The position numbers and the translations under genes were made by a program. This document shows, in pieces, positions 27,001 to 40,248 of a stretch of DNA of 64,000 nucleotides. The notes under the pieces were generated by a model, which was not told the DNA's origin, did no database searches, and was given only the letters and a program-made list of their open reading frames with translations. Position 1 is the stretch's first letter; the number at the start of each line of letters is the position of its first letter. Source of the DNA: Sinotaia quadrata (taxonomy: Eukaryota > Mollusca > Gastropoda > Architaenioglossa > Viviparidae); assembly GCA_028829895.1 (NCBI GenBank), contig CM054180.1, positions 101,344,635 to 101,408,634 of the forward strand. Direction: 5' to 3'.

Positions 27001-30000
27001 ATATAATTATATTTCTGATTTCTCGTGAGATGGATATTAATTGTTTGTAATATATTGTTCGGTTACGCTGGTTGGTAACTAGAATTAGTCATGTTTATAC
27101 TTTAATGTTGCAAATCTGGAAGTGTAAGGCACTTATATATTCAGTGTGAGTACCAGTAAGTAACTGTTTTTATTATTGGGTAGCGATCGGGATGTGAAAC
27201 ACAATCGTTTTCCGTTAAGAAATGAATCCACACTGACCGACCGAAGAATTTAGATTACTGTTGATTGATCAATCATCGTGATTTAGATTAGTGTTGATTG
27301 ATTTCACAAGGTGATTTAGATTAGAGTTGATTGATCAGTCTTTGTGATTTAGATTAGTGTTATTGATGGATCATCTTGATTTAGATTACTGTTGATTGAT
27401 CAATCATCGTGATTTACTGAAGGACGGTATCAACGGAAAAAGAAGCAATGTGTGAATGTGGAACTGACTATGACGCATACACTAAGTGACTAGGTTGTCT
27501 GATTTTTTACCAGAAGTTCATAACCAGGGTCTTCCAACAGTCATCTTTCTATCAAAGCCAAACCAATGAATTCTTTTAATGAACCTATCACAGCTGTCCC
27601 CAAAATAAGCTGTGAGTACGTAACAAACCTTTCTGATCGTTACTTGAGACAAATTTCCAGCTCTCAGCAGGCTGCACGAAAGTCAATGGCTTTGACTGAT
27701 TGTATGATTGAAAATTGAACATAGAAATAGGTAGCAGCACAGTCGCCCGCCAGCCGCTATACTTTTGTAAAAGTGCACATTTTCGTTACTTTTCATTCCC
27801 TGATTTCTCAACAACCAAAGCATTGTTTAAGTCAAACAAACATTCAAAATCAAGCTTAATGTTTCTATTTTCTTACGATTGTAAATTTGTTTGTCTTGTT
27901 TGTATGTGGAAACTACGCAGATTGAATAAATTTAACTAATCTTTTACCCGTGTCGAGTTTTGTGCTGCCGATTTACGTGACTTATCGGAAAGCGCTTTAT
28001 GATATATCATGTTTCTTACCTCTGTATAAATCCCTGAAACAAACTACACACATATATTTGGTATCAAAATGAAGATAATTAAATGCAGTATCTATTGCGC
28101 TAAAGGCCTGTGTGGATGTTACCTGTATACATTTAAAAATTAGTTTAAAACGAACTTAGGGAACATCTCTGCAATTTTCGTCCTTAAAGTATGGTTAAAA
28201 GTACACAATTACTAGGCTTGAATGAAATGGCTATCCATACCCTTTGGAATGAGGTATAGGGTTAATGTATTCATGACCTGTGGGACACAAGCAATCAATC
28301 AAACGTAGCGAACTAAATACGATCGGTCTTACAACAATGGTGTCCAACATTGTAACGAGCGCGCTTCATTCCAAATTGAAATCGCGAAGTTTACACTAAA
28401 TTTAATACTGCATTATTGATATAGATAAATACTTTAGTTGCTATTCTTTAAAGGGGTTATAGTTTTATTATGAAGTGTAGTATGATCAGAACTCAAGCTT
28501 TTGACATGATATGAAAAAGTATTTACTAATTCTGTGTAATTGCACAATTTTTGTATGCACGTTTAATGCATAAATTTACTGTTAGTGCATAAAAGGTGTG
28601 GAATTTTTTTTAATACACAATGTGCAAAGAAATATTTATCACACTGCAAACATTCATGATGATCATGCAAATTGTTCAAATGTTATGGCCAGTTTTGTGC
28701 AAAAAATGTGTAAAAGAACCGTCGTCAGTCATTTTGATATTTTACAATGTTTGGGCCAGCCTGTACATGAATCAAATGAAAATAACATAACATTGTACAT
28801 ATTTGGTATATACATTGTAACATACATAAACAGTTTCAATAATGTATTTCAATTAATGAATAAGATATCCTGCGTCAAACTTCATAAATCGTGTTAATTC
28901 TAACTTTCTTGATGTTTTTTTCAAATTAAATTCTGCATCTAGGCATTTTGTTATTTAATCATATAGGAAGTTAAAACTTTGTTTTTGTTATCTGCAAGTA
29001 TAAAGAAATAAAGTATTAAACTTTCAATACTGCATTTTAGATTTTTGTTAATCTTTAGTAAGTCTAAAAGTGGTCGACATAACCATTTTTTTCACTGCCG
29101 ACATTTTTTAAAACAAAAACAGCATATCTCTGGAACAAAATGAGATGTCTTCACAATTGTTTTAATTTTTCATGTTATAAAAGTTTTAAATGAAAATAAC
29201 AAAACGGAATGCTTGATTTTATTAATTTCTTTCGGTTCCACTACCGAATAGAAACATATTTTTCTATTGAATAGCTTCGCTGATATGTTTAATTTAGTTT
29301 TGAATGTATTTTGATTTTCTTGTATAAATATTTTAATTTTTCACTTAGAAAGTGGATAATAACATTGTTTGTGCACTAAGATATAAGTTCCAGAAGAAAG
29401 AAGATATATTAGATATTATTTCGTGTACACTAAGATATAAGCTTCAGAAGAAAGAGGGTGAATATTACGCGTGCACTTATTTTTGTATTTCAGCGTGGCA
29501 TGCATTTTACTTCTTACCCTAAGGCTTGATTTAGGCTCTATATTCAGTGTTTCCTATGTACTTGCCTTCCCGATTGTTTAGCAAACTTCTCATAGGCACG
29601 AGTCTTGTTTAAATTGGTACATTGATTCAACTGGCCGTTGGTGGTTATAAGTAACGCTAGTAGTAAAGTTTTACAGTGACGTGTGTCAGTTTCTCCCCGA
29701 ACCACTGACACATTATAGGGTATTATGTTATCTATACAATACATATTTAAGAGAAGGTTGTATCTTTGGAATGATTGCAAAACGGATATTCCAATTCAAT
29801 ATTTTTTATCAATAAGTTAAAGAGCAATTGCATTAGCATGACACTTATGTCAGATTCAAATATCACAAATCCATATTTAATGGTGTATAAATATTGTACC
29901 ACGTCATCATGATATCGTGTGACATTGCGCATAATGGCCACGAACTACGAAATTTCATCAGCAAAAGTAGCTGTGATAATGGATGCTTGTTCAATAGAAA

Positions 30001-33000
30001 TAAATATTAAAATAAAAATAATTTCTGTAAATTATGTTTCTTGCAGTGAATCATTAAAATCTATAAATAATCTTGGTCGTTCACTAAGGTAGCAAAAATA
30101 TACATTTGAAAGAGTCTGACGATTGCAAAACATGTCTTCAAATGGACGAGGGTACATTCAGAGACATTATTATTTTGTGTCCATCATACTTAGAACCAAT
30201 AAGACTCAAACAGAAAGAGGCCTATTAGAAAAATTCCCTTTTCTTTTCTTTTCATTTTGATTTCATTTCTGGTCAAGTGTTGTTTTAAAGGCTGATCGTT
30301 AGCGGGTGAGTTATTTGACTGATAAAGAAAGAGTGTTCCTTTAACTCTAGCCAGTCACTGGAAAATAATTCAAAGACTGAACATACAGTATTCTTATCTT
30401 AATACAGGACATGTCTAGTTTTACATGCCTTTAACTTCAATATCTGTAGTTTATAAAATTTTAATAACTGCAAAAGAATAAGTGTATCTCAAATATCCAT
30501 AACCAATAACTATATTAATAACATTTACTGAAGTACAGAAAATTCATTATATAGTACAGTAACTGCAAAACAAAATCTGTCATTTCCTAAAACCCTCCCA
30601 ATGAAGATTCTTGGTGAGAGTAACTTTCATCACTGATGTGTCGTGAAATACGACCCATTTGTTGAGAGTAACTTTCATCACTGAAGTGTCGTGAATTTGA
30701 GGTGAGTGTAGGCCAGACAATATTCCTTCAGAGGAAACATAAAGCCTTATCATATTACCTTATTCAAAGTCTCGAACATTTCTATATTGCCCAACATCTC
30801 AAGATACATAAAACGCATCCCAACATTGTAGCATAAGGTATTGCTGAAAAAGCAGATAAAACATAGTCATGCATTGTCGCATTAGTTGTTGCTACAGACA
30901 CGAAACAACCTCACAGTGTCGCACTAGTTGTTGCTACAGAGACGAAACAACCTCACATTGTCACACTAGTTGTTGGTCAGATAGAAAACAACCTCACTTT
31001 GTCACACTAGTTGTTGCTCAGGTAGAAAACAGCATGATGGTGTCGCAGTAACTTTTTTAATGTTGAAATTAATATTCTTATTTCGGTATTTCAAAAACGA
31101 AGCACATCATGAGTTCTCTAAACGTACCTAAATTCAATATACCATTCACGTTATTGTGCATGTTCTGGTAATGAAAATTTTGTGATTTTTGTAACTTTTT
31201 CAAAATAGAAAACGAAGTTATGCAAAGTTGAAAAGAACATGTAAATAAGTATGACATATATGACATTATGCAAATAATGACCTAAAATCTATAATGAAAG
31301 AGAGACACCTGGACTATACAAGCCAGAGAATGTCAAATACAAATTTTTTCGAGCTTGATTAAACCTGCTTGATCTAGGTCGACAAAAAGCTTTATACTCT
31401 ATAAAGAAAAGTCAAGGAGTGTTGGTTTCAAGCTAGATTAAACCTGCCTGATCTAGGTCGACAAAAGTCTTTATACTCTATAAAGAAAAGTCAAGGAGTT
31501 TTGGTTTCAAGCTTGATTAAACCTGCTTGATCTAGGTCGACGAAAGCCATTTTACTAATTAAAAAAACAAAATGTCGAGGACAATTGTTTTCGTGTTTGA
31601 TTAAACCTGATTCATCATTGTCGCCAAAAACCCTTATACTCTATAAACATACAATATCACAGAGAGTTGTTTTTGAGCTTGATTAAACCTTACTCACATT
31701 TGTCCATAAAAGCCTGCAGATAAAACAAATGTCAAGAACATATGTTTTGGGGCTTAATTTAACAAAAATCTTTAAACTATAGAAACACAAAATGTCATGT
31801 ACAGTTGTCGACAAAAGCCTTTATGTAATATGGACACAAAATGTCAAGTACTTTGTCGACAAAATCGTTAAAGTATAGAAACAGAAAATGTCGAGGAGAG
31901 TTGATGACAAACTTTTAATTATATCAACACAAAATGTCAAGGACAGTTATTGTCAAAAGCCTTTAAACTAAATAGACACAAAAAGTCAAGGATAATTGTT
32001 GACTAAAGCCTTTAAACTAGCACAAAATGTCAAAGACAGTTATTGAGAAAAGCCTTTAAACCAGTTATAGCCTGAGAAAGCACAGAATCCATCTTGTATT
32101 TAGATGGCAGAATCAATCCCAAATTTCTGGCACATTTTGTACACTAGTGCATATGTTCGTAGATCCGTCTAGTTGGTCAGCCAGTCAAATCAGTCGGTTA
32201 AATATTCGGCTAATTATTATAATGCCCTGTAGAAATATGGCCAAGTTATATAAGTGTTCATGCGTTCATGGAATACTGGATGTTGAGTCTCAGAGGAATA
32301 CCCGACGAACCTAAAGTACTGCCAATCAAACCAAACGATGCTTTTTTTATTGTAATGACTTTAACATTTACTTGTTGCGAACTGGTTAAAACAAAACTCA
32401 TGTTATGAATCCTTGTTGTTTTTAAAGAAACCTGGAATTATAACCATAATATTATTGCACAAAAGGCAACAACAAGGCATAAACATGTCAAAATTAGTTT
32501 ACAATTAATGTTCTGATTACTCACATAATTTTAGGATGTAATGACTAATCAGTTGCAGATAAAGAACGGATATTGTTGTATCATAATTCATTACAAATAT
32601 CAATAACACAACTGTAAATCATTAGAAAGAAATAACTGATATCTGGATGTTTTTCCCAAATATCTGTAGTAATTTTTATTTCTTTGTATAATTTTCATTA
32701 ATAAATGCATAGTCCTCATGAAGGATGTTCATCTGTAATATCGACTTTTTAAATTGTTTTCTGTTTTGTGAACTTATAAATAATTTTGAATTATGAACAT
32801 GCAAGATGGGTATTTGTAAAATAATTTGTGTGTGTGTGTGTGTGTTTCAGGCACCAGGGGATATGACATTGAACTACATTGTCCAGAGGTTTTCAAGGAC
32901 CAAGAGATTTACGATCTTACCTGCTTAGTTAACATGACCACTTTTCTCAGCTACGATAATCTTGATTTTTATGTGAATTATGGGCCTAGTCAAAAGTTTG

Positions 33001-36000
33001 TCAAACGGTTATGCACTGTGAAAATTCCACCTGCACCTCAAAACTGTGGCCCTGTGACGAGTGGCTGTGGGTGTCTAGAGTCGTTTAATCTCGAACCACA
33101 TGTCTTTGTGTATAAATACAAAGCTAACAAAGCTTTACATCAAAATGGTAAATTTTATTGTAAGGTAGCGGGTGTTTTGAAAAGTTATACCATAACGACA
33201 ACTGAATCCTGCAAACAGCTCGATTTTGGTAAGTGCAGTCACCAAGAGAAATATGTCATGATATGTATTTTTCTTTTTTAATTGCCCTGTTCATTAATGT
33301 AGAAAAATTGTAAGATTATATTCAAATAAATTACTTGTCCAACTATTAATAATATTGAACTGAAAATTGTCCTTCTGTCTGTATTAAACTGTAAAGTGTG
33401 CTTGCACTAGACTTTCTTATACACCACGTGTATCTAGAGTTATTTGTTTCGTTATTCATTTTAAAAATGTTTATTGATGTGAGAGCGAGCGAAGTTTTAT
33501 GCCTTCGCCTGACAGGTCCATACCCACTGCAGAGTGCAGAGAACCCCAAAGTAGTATAAAAAAAGACAAATTGTCAAATCTGAAGCTGGAAAGTACTGCT
33601 AAATCTCTTCTATGCTATGAGACAGAACTCTGATGGAACTTTCTTCAATAAGAAAAAGTCTATGTATCATCAATATCAGGGATGATGTAAAAATCTAATT
33701 TGTGGTATCTAAGCCATGCCACAGAGAGTTACTATGGACAGGAGGATGACAGGGTTAAAGACCAACACCTCAGCGTTACTGATGGTCTAGTATGGTTGTA
33801 GATCTGTTGTTACATAACACGGAAAGCATTCAGCAACTTCCTGCGAAACAACCTGGTCACATTGACATGGTTGAGTCACAGGAAGAAAGAAGACCCACAC
33901 ACTTCCCAAGACAGAAGGCAACCTTAAGAAAAAAACTGACCATTACAGACACACATGAGAAATACTTTGTTGCTTATTGTTCAGACATTTTTATGGCACC
34001 ATTCTGCATATTTCTGTGTAGAATGTTTTTCTCACAAAAAACATAAAACTGACATTCTCGAAAGAAATCATTGTAATAATTTGCTGGTGTCACTGCCGGT
34101 TATTTCATAGAAATGAAGTTTTATCTTGCGTAAGAAAAATTAAAACATTTCAAAACATTTTCCTTGACTGAATCTTAACACTCGATTGTCCAAAATTCTA
34201 GGGCCCTACATTAAATAACAGCTTAATCTATTTTCGCTGAGAACTAAACCAGAGTTAATATATAAATAAATTCACCACGCGTGATTTCTTTGGAACATTT
34301 CTGCTGAAAGGCAGGCATATGAAAAGTTACCGTTTTTTTTATTACGCAGTATGTTTAATATCTGAGGAAATGTTTCTTCTTGTATAAAACTATTAATTGT
34401 TTAGGTCATTAAGTGCAAGTGCGAGAAATAGTCACATTAAACAAGGAAATAATTAAATTTTCAAAATAATATAATTTCCAATTATAATCATATTTAACAT
34501 TTATTGAATTAAATTCTTACTAGACTTAAACATTTTTGCACAATATGTTTTTAATCATTCTTCGATTTTATATGTTCGCACTTCAATTCATACTTGTTCT
34601 CATATGGTCACACCTGACACAAGTTAGAACTTCCTAAAGATAGTAGCTTTTAGGGTTATTTTTTTTAAAATATGAAGTTATTTGAAAGTAAAATTCAGAA
34701 GTTTAGTCATTCATGTTTCATGTGAAGATTGGCAAAGGACAATTAACAGTTAAAATTTGATTGTCTGACAAGTAATTTATTTGGATATGTTCTTAAACAG
34801 GTGTAAAATTAGGGTAAGTATTTACCTCTTTAATATATACAACTGTTTGTTTTACTGATTAGTAAAATCATAAGTAAAATATTCAAGGAATGTCTATATA
34901 AATTAATGATATGATTCACATAATGACTTTAAAATACAATCAGAAAAACACATTGACTATACAAGCACAAAATGTCAAAGGCAATAATGGTCTTGCGGTC
35001 GGCCAGATAATTATTATAATGACCTGCTTGACCTAGTTATAAAAGTACCGGTGCGTCGCTGGAACATTGAGTCAACAACGCCATAACAGCAGCCACATAT
35101 ATATATATATATCTCCACGCTGAAGATACCTACAAACGGAAAAGCACCACCACCAACAGCAACGGTAACGACAGTACAGAGAAGCGCAGTGGGGATTTAT
35201 CACCCTTACTGGCCGCCAGCACCCTCTACGCTCATCCCAACGTGCACCAGGGAAAGCGACATCGACAACAACAACAAAAGTGAGATGGACAGGAGGTTGA
35301 AAATCCCAGACGTATGAACGGACTACCGTGCTAATGTATGCCTATGCTGGCCAGGCGTGAGCACCACAGATGAGAGAGCCACCACACTACAATGAGACAC
35401 CTTTGAAAACAACTTCGACTTGGGAAAAATCCTACATCAACTTCGACTTACCCATCAGGCCTCCCACCACCAGCCTAGGCCAGAAGCGCTCCCCCAAATT
35501 CCGTTGTTCAAAAAACCCTAGTGTTCAGTCTGGGCGGACATAAATAGTTGTTTTAAATTAAAGGGATCCAAGGGCATAAACACTTTCTACCTGAGCTTAT
35601 AGCGTCTTGTTCCCTTAAAACTATTCTTTATAATGAGAGGACCCCATATCATTGTTTGATATCTATGTTTGAAAATTCCTTATAATGAGAGGACCCCATA
35701 TCATTGTTTGATATCTATGTTTGAAAATTCCTTATAATGAGAGGACCCCATAACATTTACTAAAGTGTTTAACATCGTTGTGATAATTTTATGGTTGTTC
35801 TATTTTCAGATGTGTCTCGTTAAGTTCCATCTGTAACAGGTATTTTCTCACCCGGAGCTCGTGTATTTGATGGCGTGGGATTTGCTTACACAATGCGTTT
35901 ATATACTATCATGTTTTGCTTCATAATGCATTTATATTACGTGTCCTGATATGTTTTGCTTACATAATGTGTTTATTACTACGTGTCATGGTATGACTGC

Positions 36001-36675
36001 TTGCATAACATGTTTATACTACGTGTCATGAACACCGTTCCCTCTAATATTTTTCCTGTGTGACAGAACTGGCGGTTGTTTCAGCTTGCTACCAAAATTT
36101 GTTCGCGGAATTTTGAAATTGCTGCGCGGCATTTTCTAACGAGCTGCGCGGCAGCGCACTTAGATGGAACATTGATCATGATATGGTTTGCTTAAATAAT
36201 ACGTTTATAACACCTGTTATGATGTGTTTTGCTTACATAATGTGTTTATACTACGTGTCTTGAAATGGTTTGCTTACATAATGAGTTTATACTACGTGTC
36301 TTGAAATGGTTTGCTTACATAATGAGTTTATACTACGTTTCTTGAAATGGTTTGCTTACATAATGAGTTTATACTACGTGTCTTGAAATGGTTTGCTTAC
36401 ATAATGAGTTTATACTACGTGTCTTGAAATGGTTTGCTTACATAATGAGTTTATACTACATGTCTTGAAATGGTTTGCCATCAAAACACATTTACTGTGT
36501 CTTGACAGATTCCTATGAAATGCTAATGGTACTAATCTTTGATACTTAGTTTTCATATTAAGATTAATAAATTTAAGAGACATTTGTTCATTAAGGAAAT
36601 GTATTTTGGGTACTGGAATAAAATAAAGAATTTTGTTAAAGTGAAAAAAATAGTTCGTGTAGATGCAAATTCATT

Positions 36676-36738
<63 letters not shown>

Positions 36739-39700
36739 CATGCACGCAATCATATCCATTTGATGGGCATATGAAAATTTAAAACTATCGATGCAAATTT
36801 ATCGGGTGGGGTGGAGAGGGAGATAGCATAATATATGTGAGTTTTTGATTCTTTACTGATCCATTACAAGGAGGATGATCACTATTTAATTTTTACACAT
36901 TTTTATAAATTTTGCTTTTTCGAGAAACAGCCTGCTTACAAATAGTTTAAGACCAATTCATATAATTGTGGCATAACTTTAATGCTCAACTTGTATTGTC
37001 TGGATTTTATAATTATTGCATTTTAATTTTGAAAACCATTCTCACGAGAAGTAGTTTTCTAAGAGTTTACTGAAGTCCTTTCCATCATCAATTCTCCACC
37101 ATAAATAGTTTGCTATAGAGTTTACTGAAGTCCTTTGCATCAATTCTCCACCATAAATAGTTTGCTATAGAGTTTACCAAAGTAATCACCCAATTCTTCA
37201 TGAAAAGTAAGTAGTTATAGCGTTTACTAAAATACTTAATATCATCCAATTAATTATTCATAATAAGTAAGTAGTTACAGGGTTTACTAAAATATTTAAT
37301 GTCATCCAATTATTCATGATAAGTAAATAGTTTTAGCATTTACTAAAATATTTAATGTCATCCAATTATTCATAATAAGTAAATAGTTTTAGCATTTACT
37401 AAAATATTTAATGTCATCCAATTATTCATGATAAGTAGTTATAGCGTTAGCGTTTACTAAAATATTTAATGTCATCCAATTATTCATGATAAGTAAGTAT
37501 TTTTAGCGTTTACTAAAATATTTAATGTCATCCAATTATTCATAATAAGTAAATAGTTTTAGCGTTTACTAAAATATTTAATGTCATCCAATTATTCATG
37601 ATAAGTAAGTATTTTTAGCGTTTACTAAAATATTTAATGTCTTTGTTCTATTTGCAGTTACATCTAAGTCACGGATAACGATCGCCGGTATTTTCTTTTC
37701 TTTAACTCGTGCGTTTACAGACTTTGAATTTTGCTTATTTAACATTTATATTATATGTCTTGAAGGATTTCTTACTTATTTAACATTTATATTATATGTC
37801 TTGAAGGATTTCTTACTTATTTAACATGTATATTATATGTCTTGAAGGATTTCTTACTTATTTAACATGTATATTATATGTCTTGAAGGATTTCTTACTT
37901 ATTTAACATGTATATTATATGTCTTGAAGGATTCTTATGGAATGCTAATTATTGTTTAATCTTTCGTTTTCTTACTTATTTAACATGTATATGTCTTGAA
38001 GGATTTCTTACTTATTTAACATGTATATTATATGTCTTGAAGGATTCTTATGGAATGCTAATTATTGCTTAATCTTTCGTTTTCTTACTTATTTAACATG
38101 TATATTATATGTCTTGAAGGATTCTTATGGAATGCTAATTATTGTTTAATCTTTCGTTTTCTTACTTATTTAACATGTATATGTCTTGAAGGATTTCTTA
38201 CTTATTTAACATGTATATTATATGTCTTGAAGGATTCTTATGGAATGCTAATTATTGCTTAATCTTTCGTTTTCTTACTTATTTAACATGTATATTATAT
38301 GTCTTGAAGGATTCTTATGGAATGATAATTATTGTTTAAACTTTTGTTTTCCTATTTTTAAGAGTTTTTTCAATTTTAGTTGTTGTTTTTTTGAATGGCG
38401 AAGTGCATACTGGATATCGGATAGAGATAAATAATTAGATTAAATTAATATTCGAAAAGAATAGCGATATAAGTTGAAAATCATTACACACTCACACACG
38501 CTTTCATGCACGCTGTGAAGTTGTGGGATGGACATAATTTTGAAATTGTTTTGAGAAAATAAATCATAACCTACAATCTGAAACTACTTGTATCTACAGT
38601 CAGACTCCACATGTCATCACAAACAACTGTTATACAATCTGTATGCCTATAACAGAAGAGGATTATGTATAAAGACAACAAGACATCAAACTGGTCTTGA
38701 AAATACATGTAATCAGCCAGCTTTACACGGTTTCATATATATATACACATAAAGCACTATTCAATGGTCAACATGATAGATACAAATATAGAAAGAAATG
38801 TGTTTTTTTATTATAGTGTTATAGGAGACCAGGTACTGAAATGTTATATCATGTAACTACACTGCATTGCATAAATTGCAAAGCACTATAATAACAAATT
38901 AAGAAGGCATGCCATATAACTACATCAGTTAAAAAGTTAAAGTCGTATAATAAAGATTAATAAATTATATAAGTGCACTGATAGCAAGATGATTTAATAA
39001 CTAATTGGAAAATGGTATGATAACAAATTAAGAAATGTCTCTTGAGAACACTGCATTATAATTAGATGTTTATTTGTTTATGTTTTTTGTCGAAATAGAA
39101 GTCTATGGTACTCAGTCCAGCAACAAAGTATTGTCATTGATCTGAAACTGTTTTAGAGTCACTGTTTGAAAGTAAGGAATATCAAACATTTAATATAACA
39201 GATTGAATTTTGACTGATGAAGTGCGGTAATCATATAATTAAATATACTGATTATACAAAATGTGTTAGTTATATAATTAATATAATGTAAAAGTAAATG
39301 TACAATTTTTACAAATGAGTGTTAGTCACATAATTAATATAATGTAAATGAAAATGTACAAACACAAAAATAAATGACATTCTAAATATATTTTGGCAAC
39401 TGTTTGTAAAACTATATTTATTAAATAATTAAAAGTAAATATATAACACCTACAATAAAGTTGTATTCACCCTTCCATATTTATGTTCACCCAATTAAAT
39501 AGAAATAGTCAGCTGCACTAACTAAACTTTTGTGATGAGGACAAATTTAAGATTTTCACAATGTGGTAGAACAACCAAAGTTTTAAGACCTCTTGCAGAC
39601 AGATTCATGCTTTCTGTTGATGGTGGACAGGTATGCCAAACTTACCAGCAAACTGCATAATTTTGAGATATTTTGTGAAAATTACATTATTTTAAGTAGC

Positions 39701-40183
39701 AATATTAGCATTTGGACTGTGTCTATAGAGAACTGATTTGCATAAATAGAAATTTCCAAAACAAGTTCATTCACAAAAGAAAGAGATTAATGATGGTGAG
39801 AAAGCATTTCTGTTCAGTAAAAACAAATATATCTTGTCAGTAAAAATGAACATGTCTTGTCAGTAAAAATGAACATATCAGTAAAAACAAATATATCTTG
39901 TCAGTAAAAATGAATATATCTGGTCAGTAAAAAGAAACATCTGATCAGTAAAAATGAACTTAACTGATCAGTAAAAAAAAGAATCAGTCACTCTCTATCT
40001 TATTATTCCCCTTTTCTGTCTTCCAATCCTTTCTCGAATTAGCCTTTCTCTCTGCTCCTCTTTTTTTTTATTCTACTCATTTTTTCTATTTTCTTTCCTT
40101 TTCTTCATCCGTCCCCTACATTTCATTTCCTCTTCCCTCTTATTTCTTCCCCTTCTCCCTGCTCTTTTCTCATTTCATTCTCT

Positions 40184-40248
<65 letters not shown>

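Larger units (their letters stand above)
24100..32850 (+). repeat. Tandem unit U2 (~8.75 kb, one Ig exon and one mini-exon)
   Basis: Runs from Ig exon 2 to the acceptor of Ig exon 3, same order as U1. Its 33-bp repeat is contracted (27245-27420), its 48-bp repeat is contracted (30610-30690), and a short duplicated segment sits near 29390-29450. Confidence 0.85.

Noticed and set aside
36539..36763. Thr-His repeat frames
   Set aside because: Translation of a (CA)n microsatellite.
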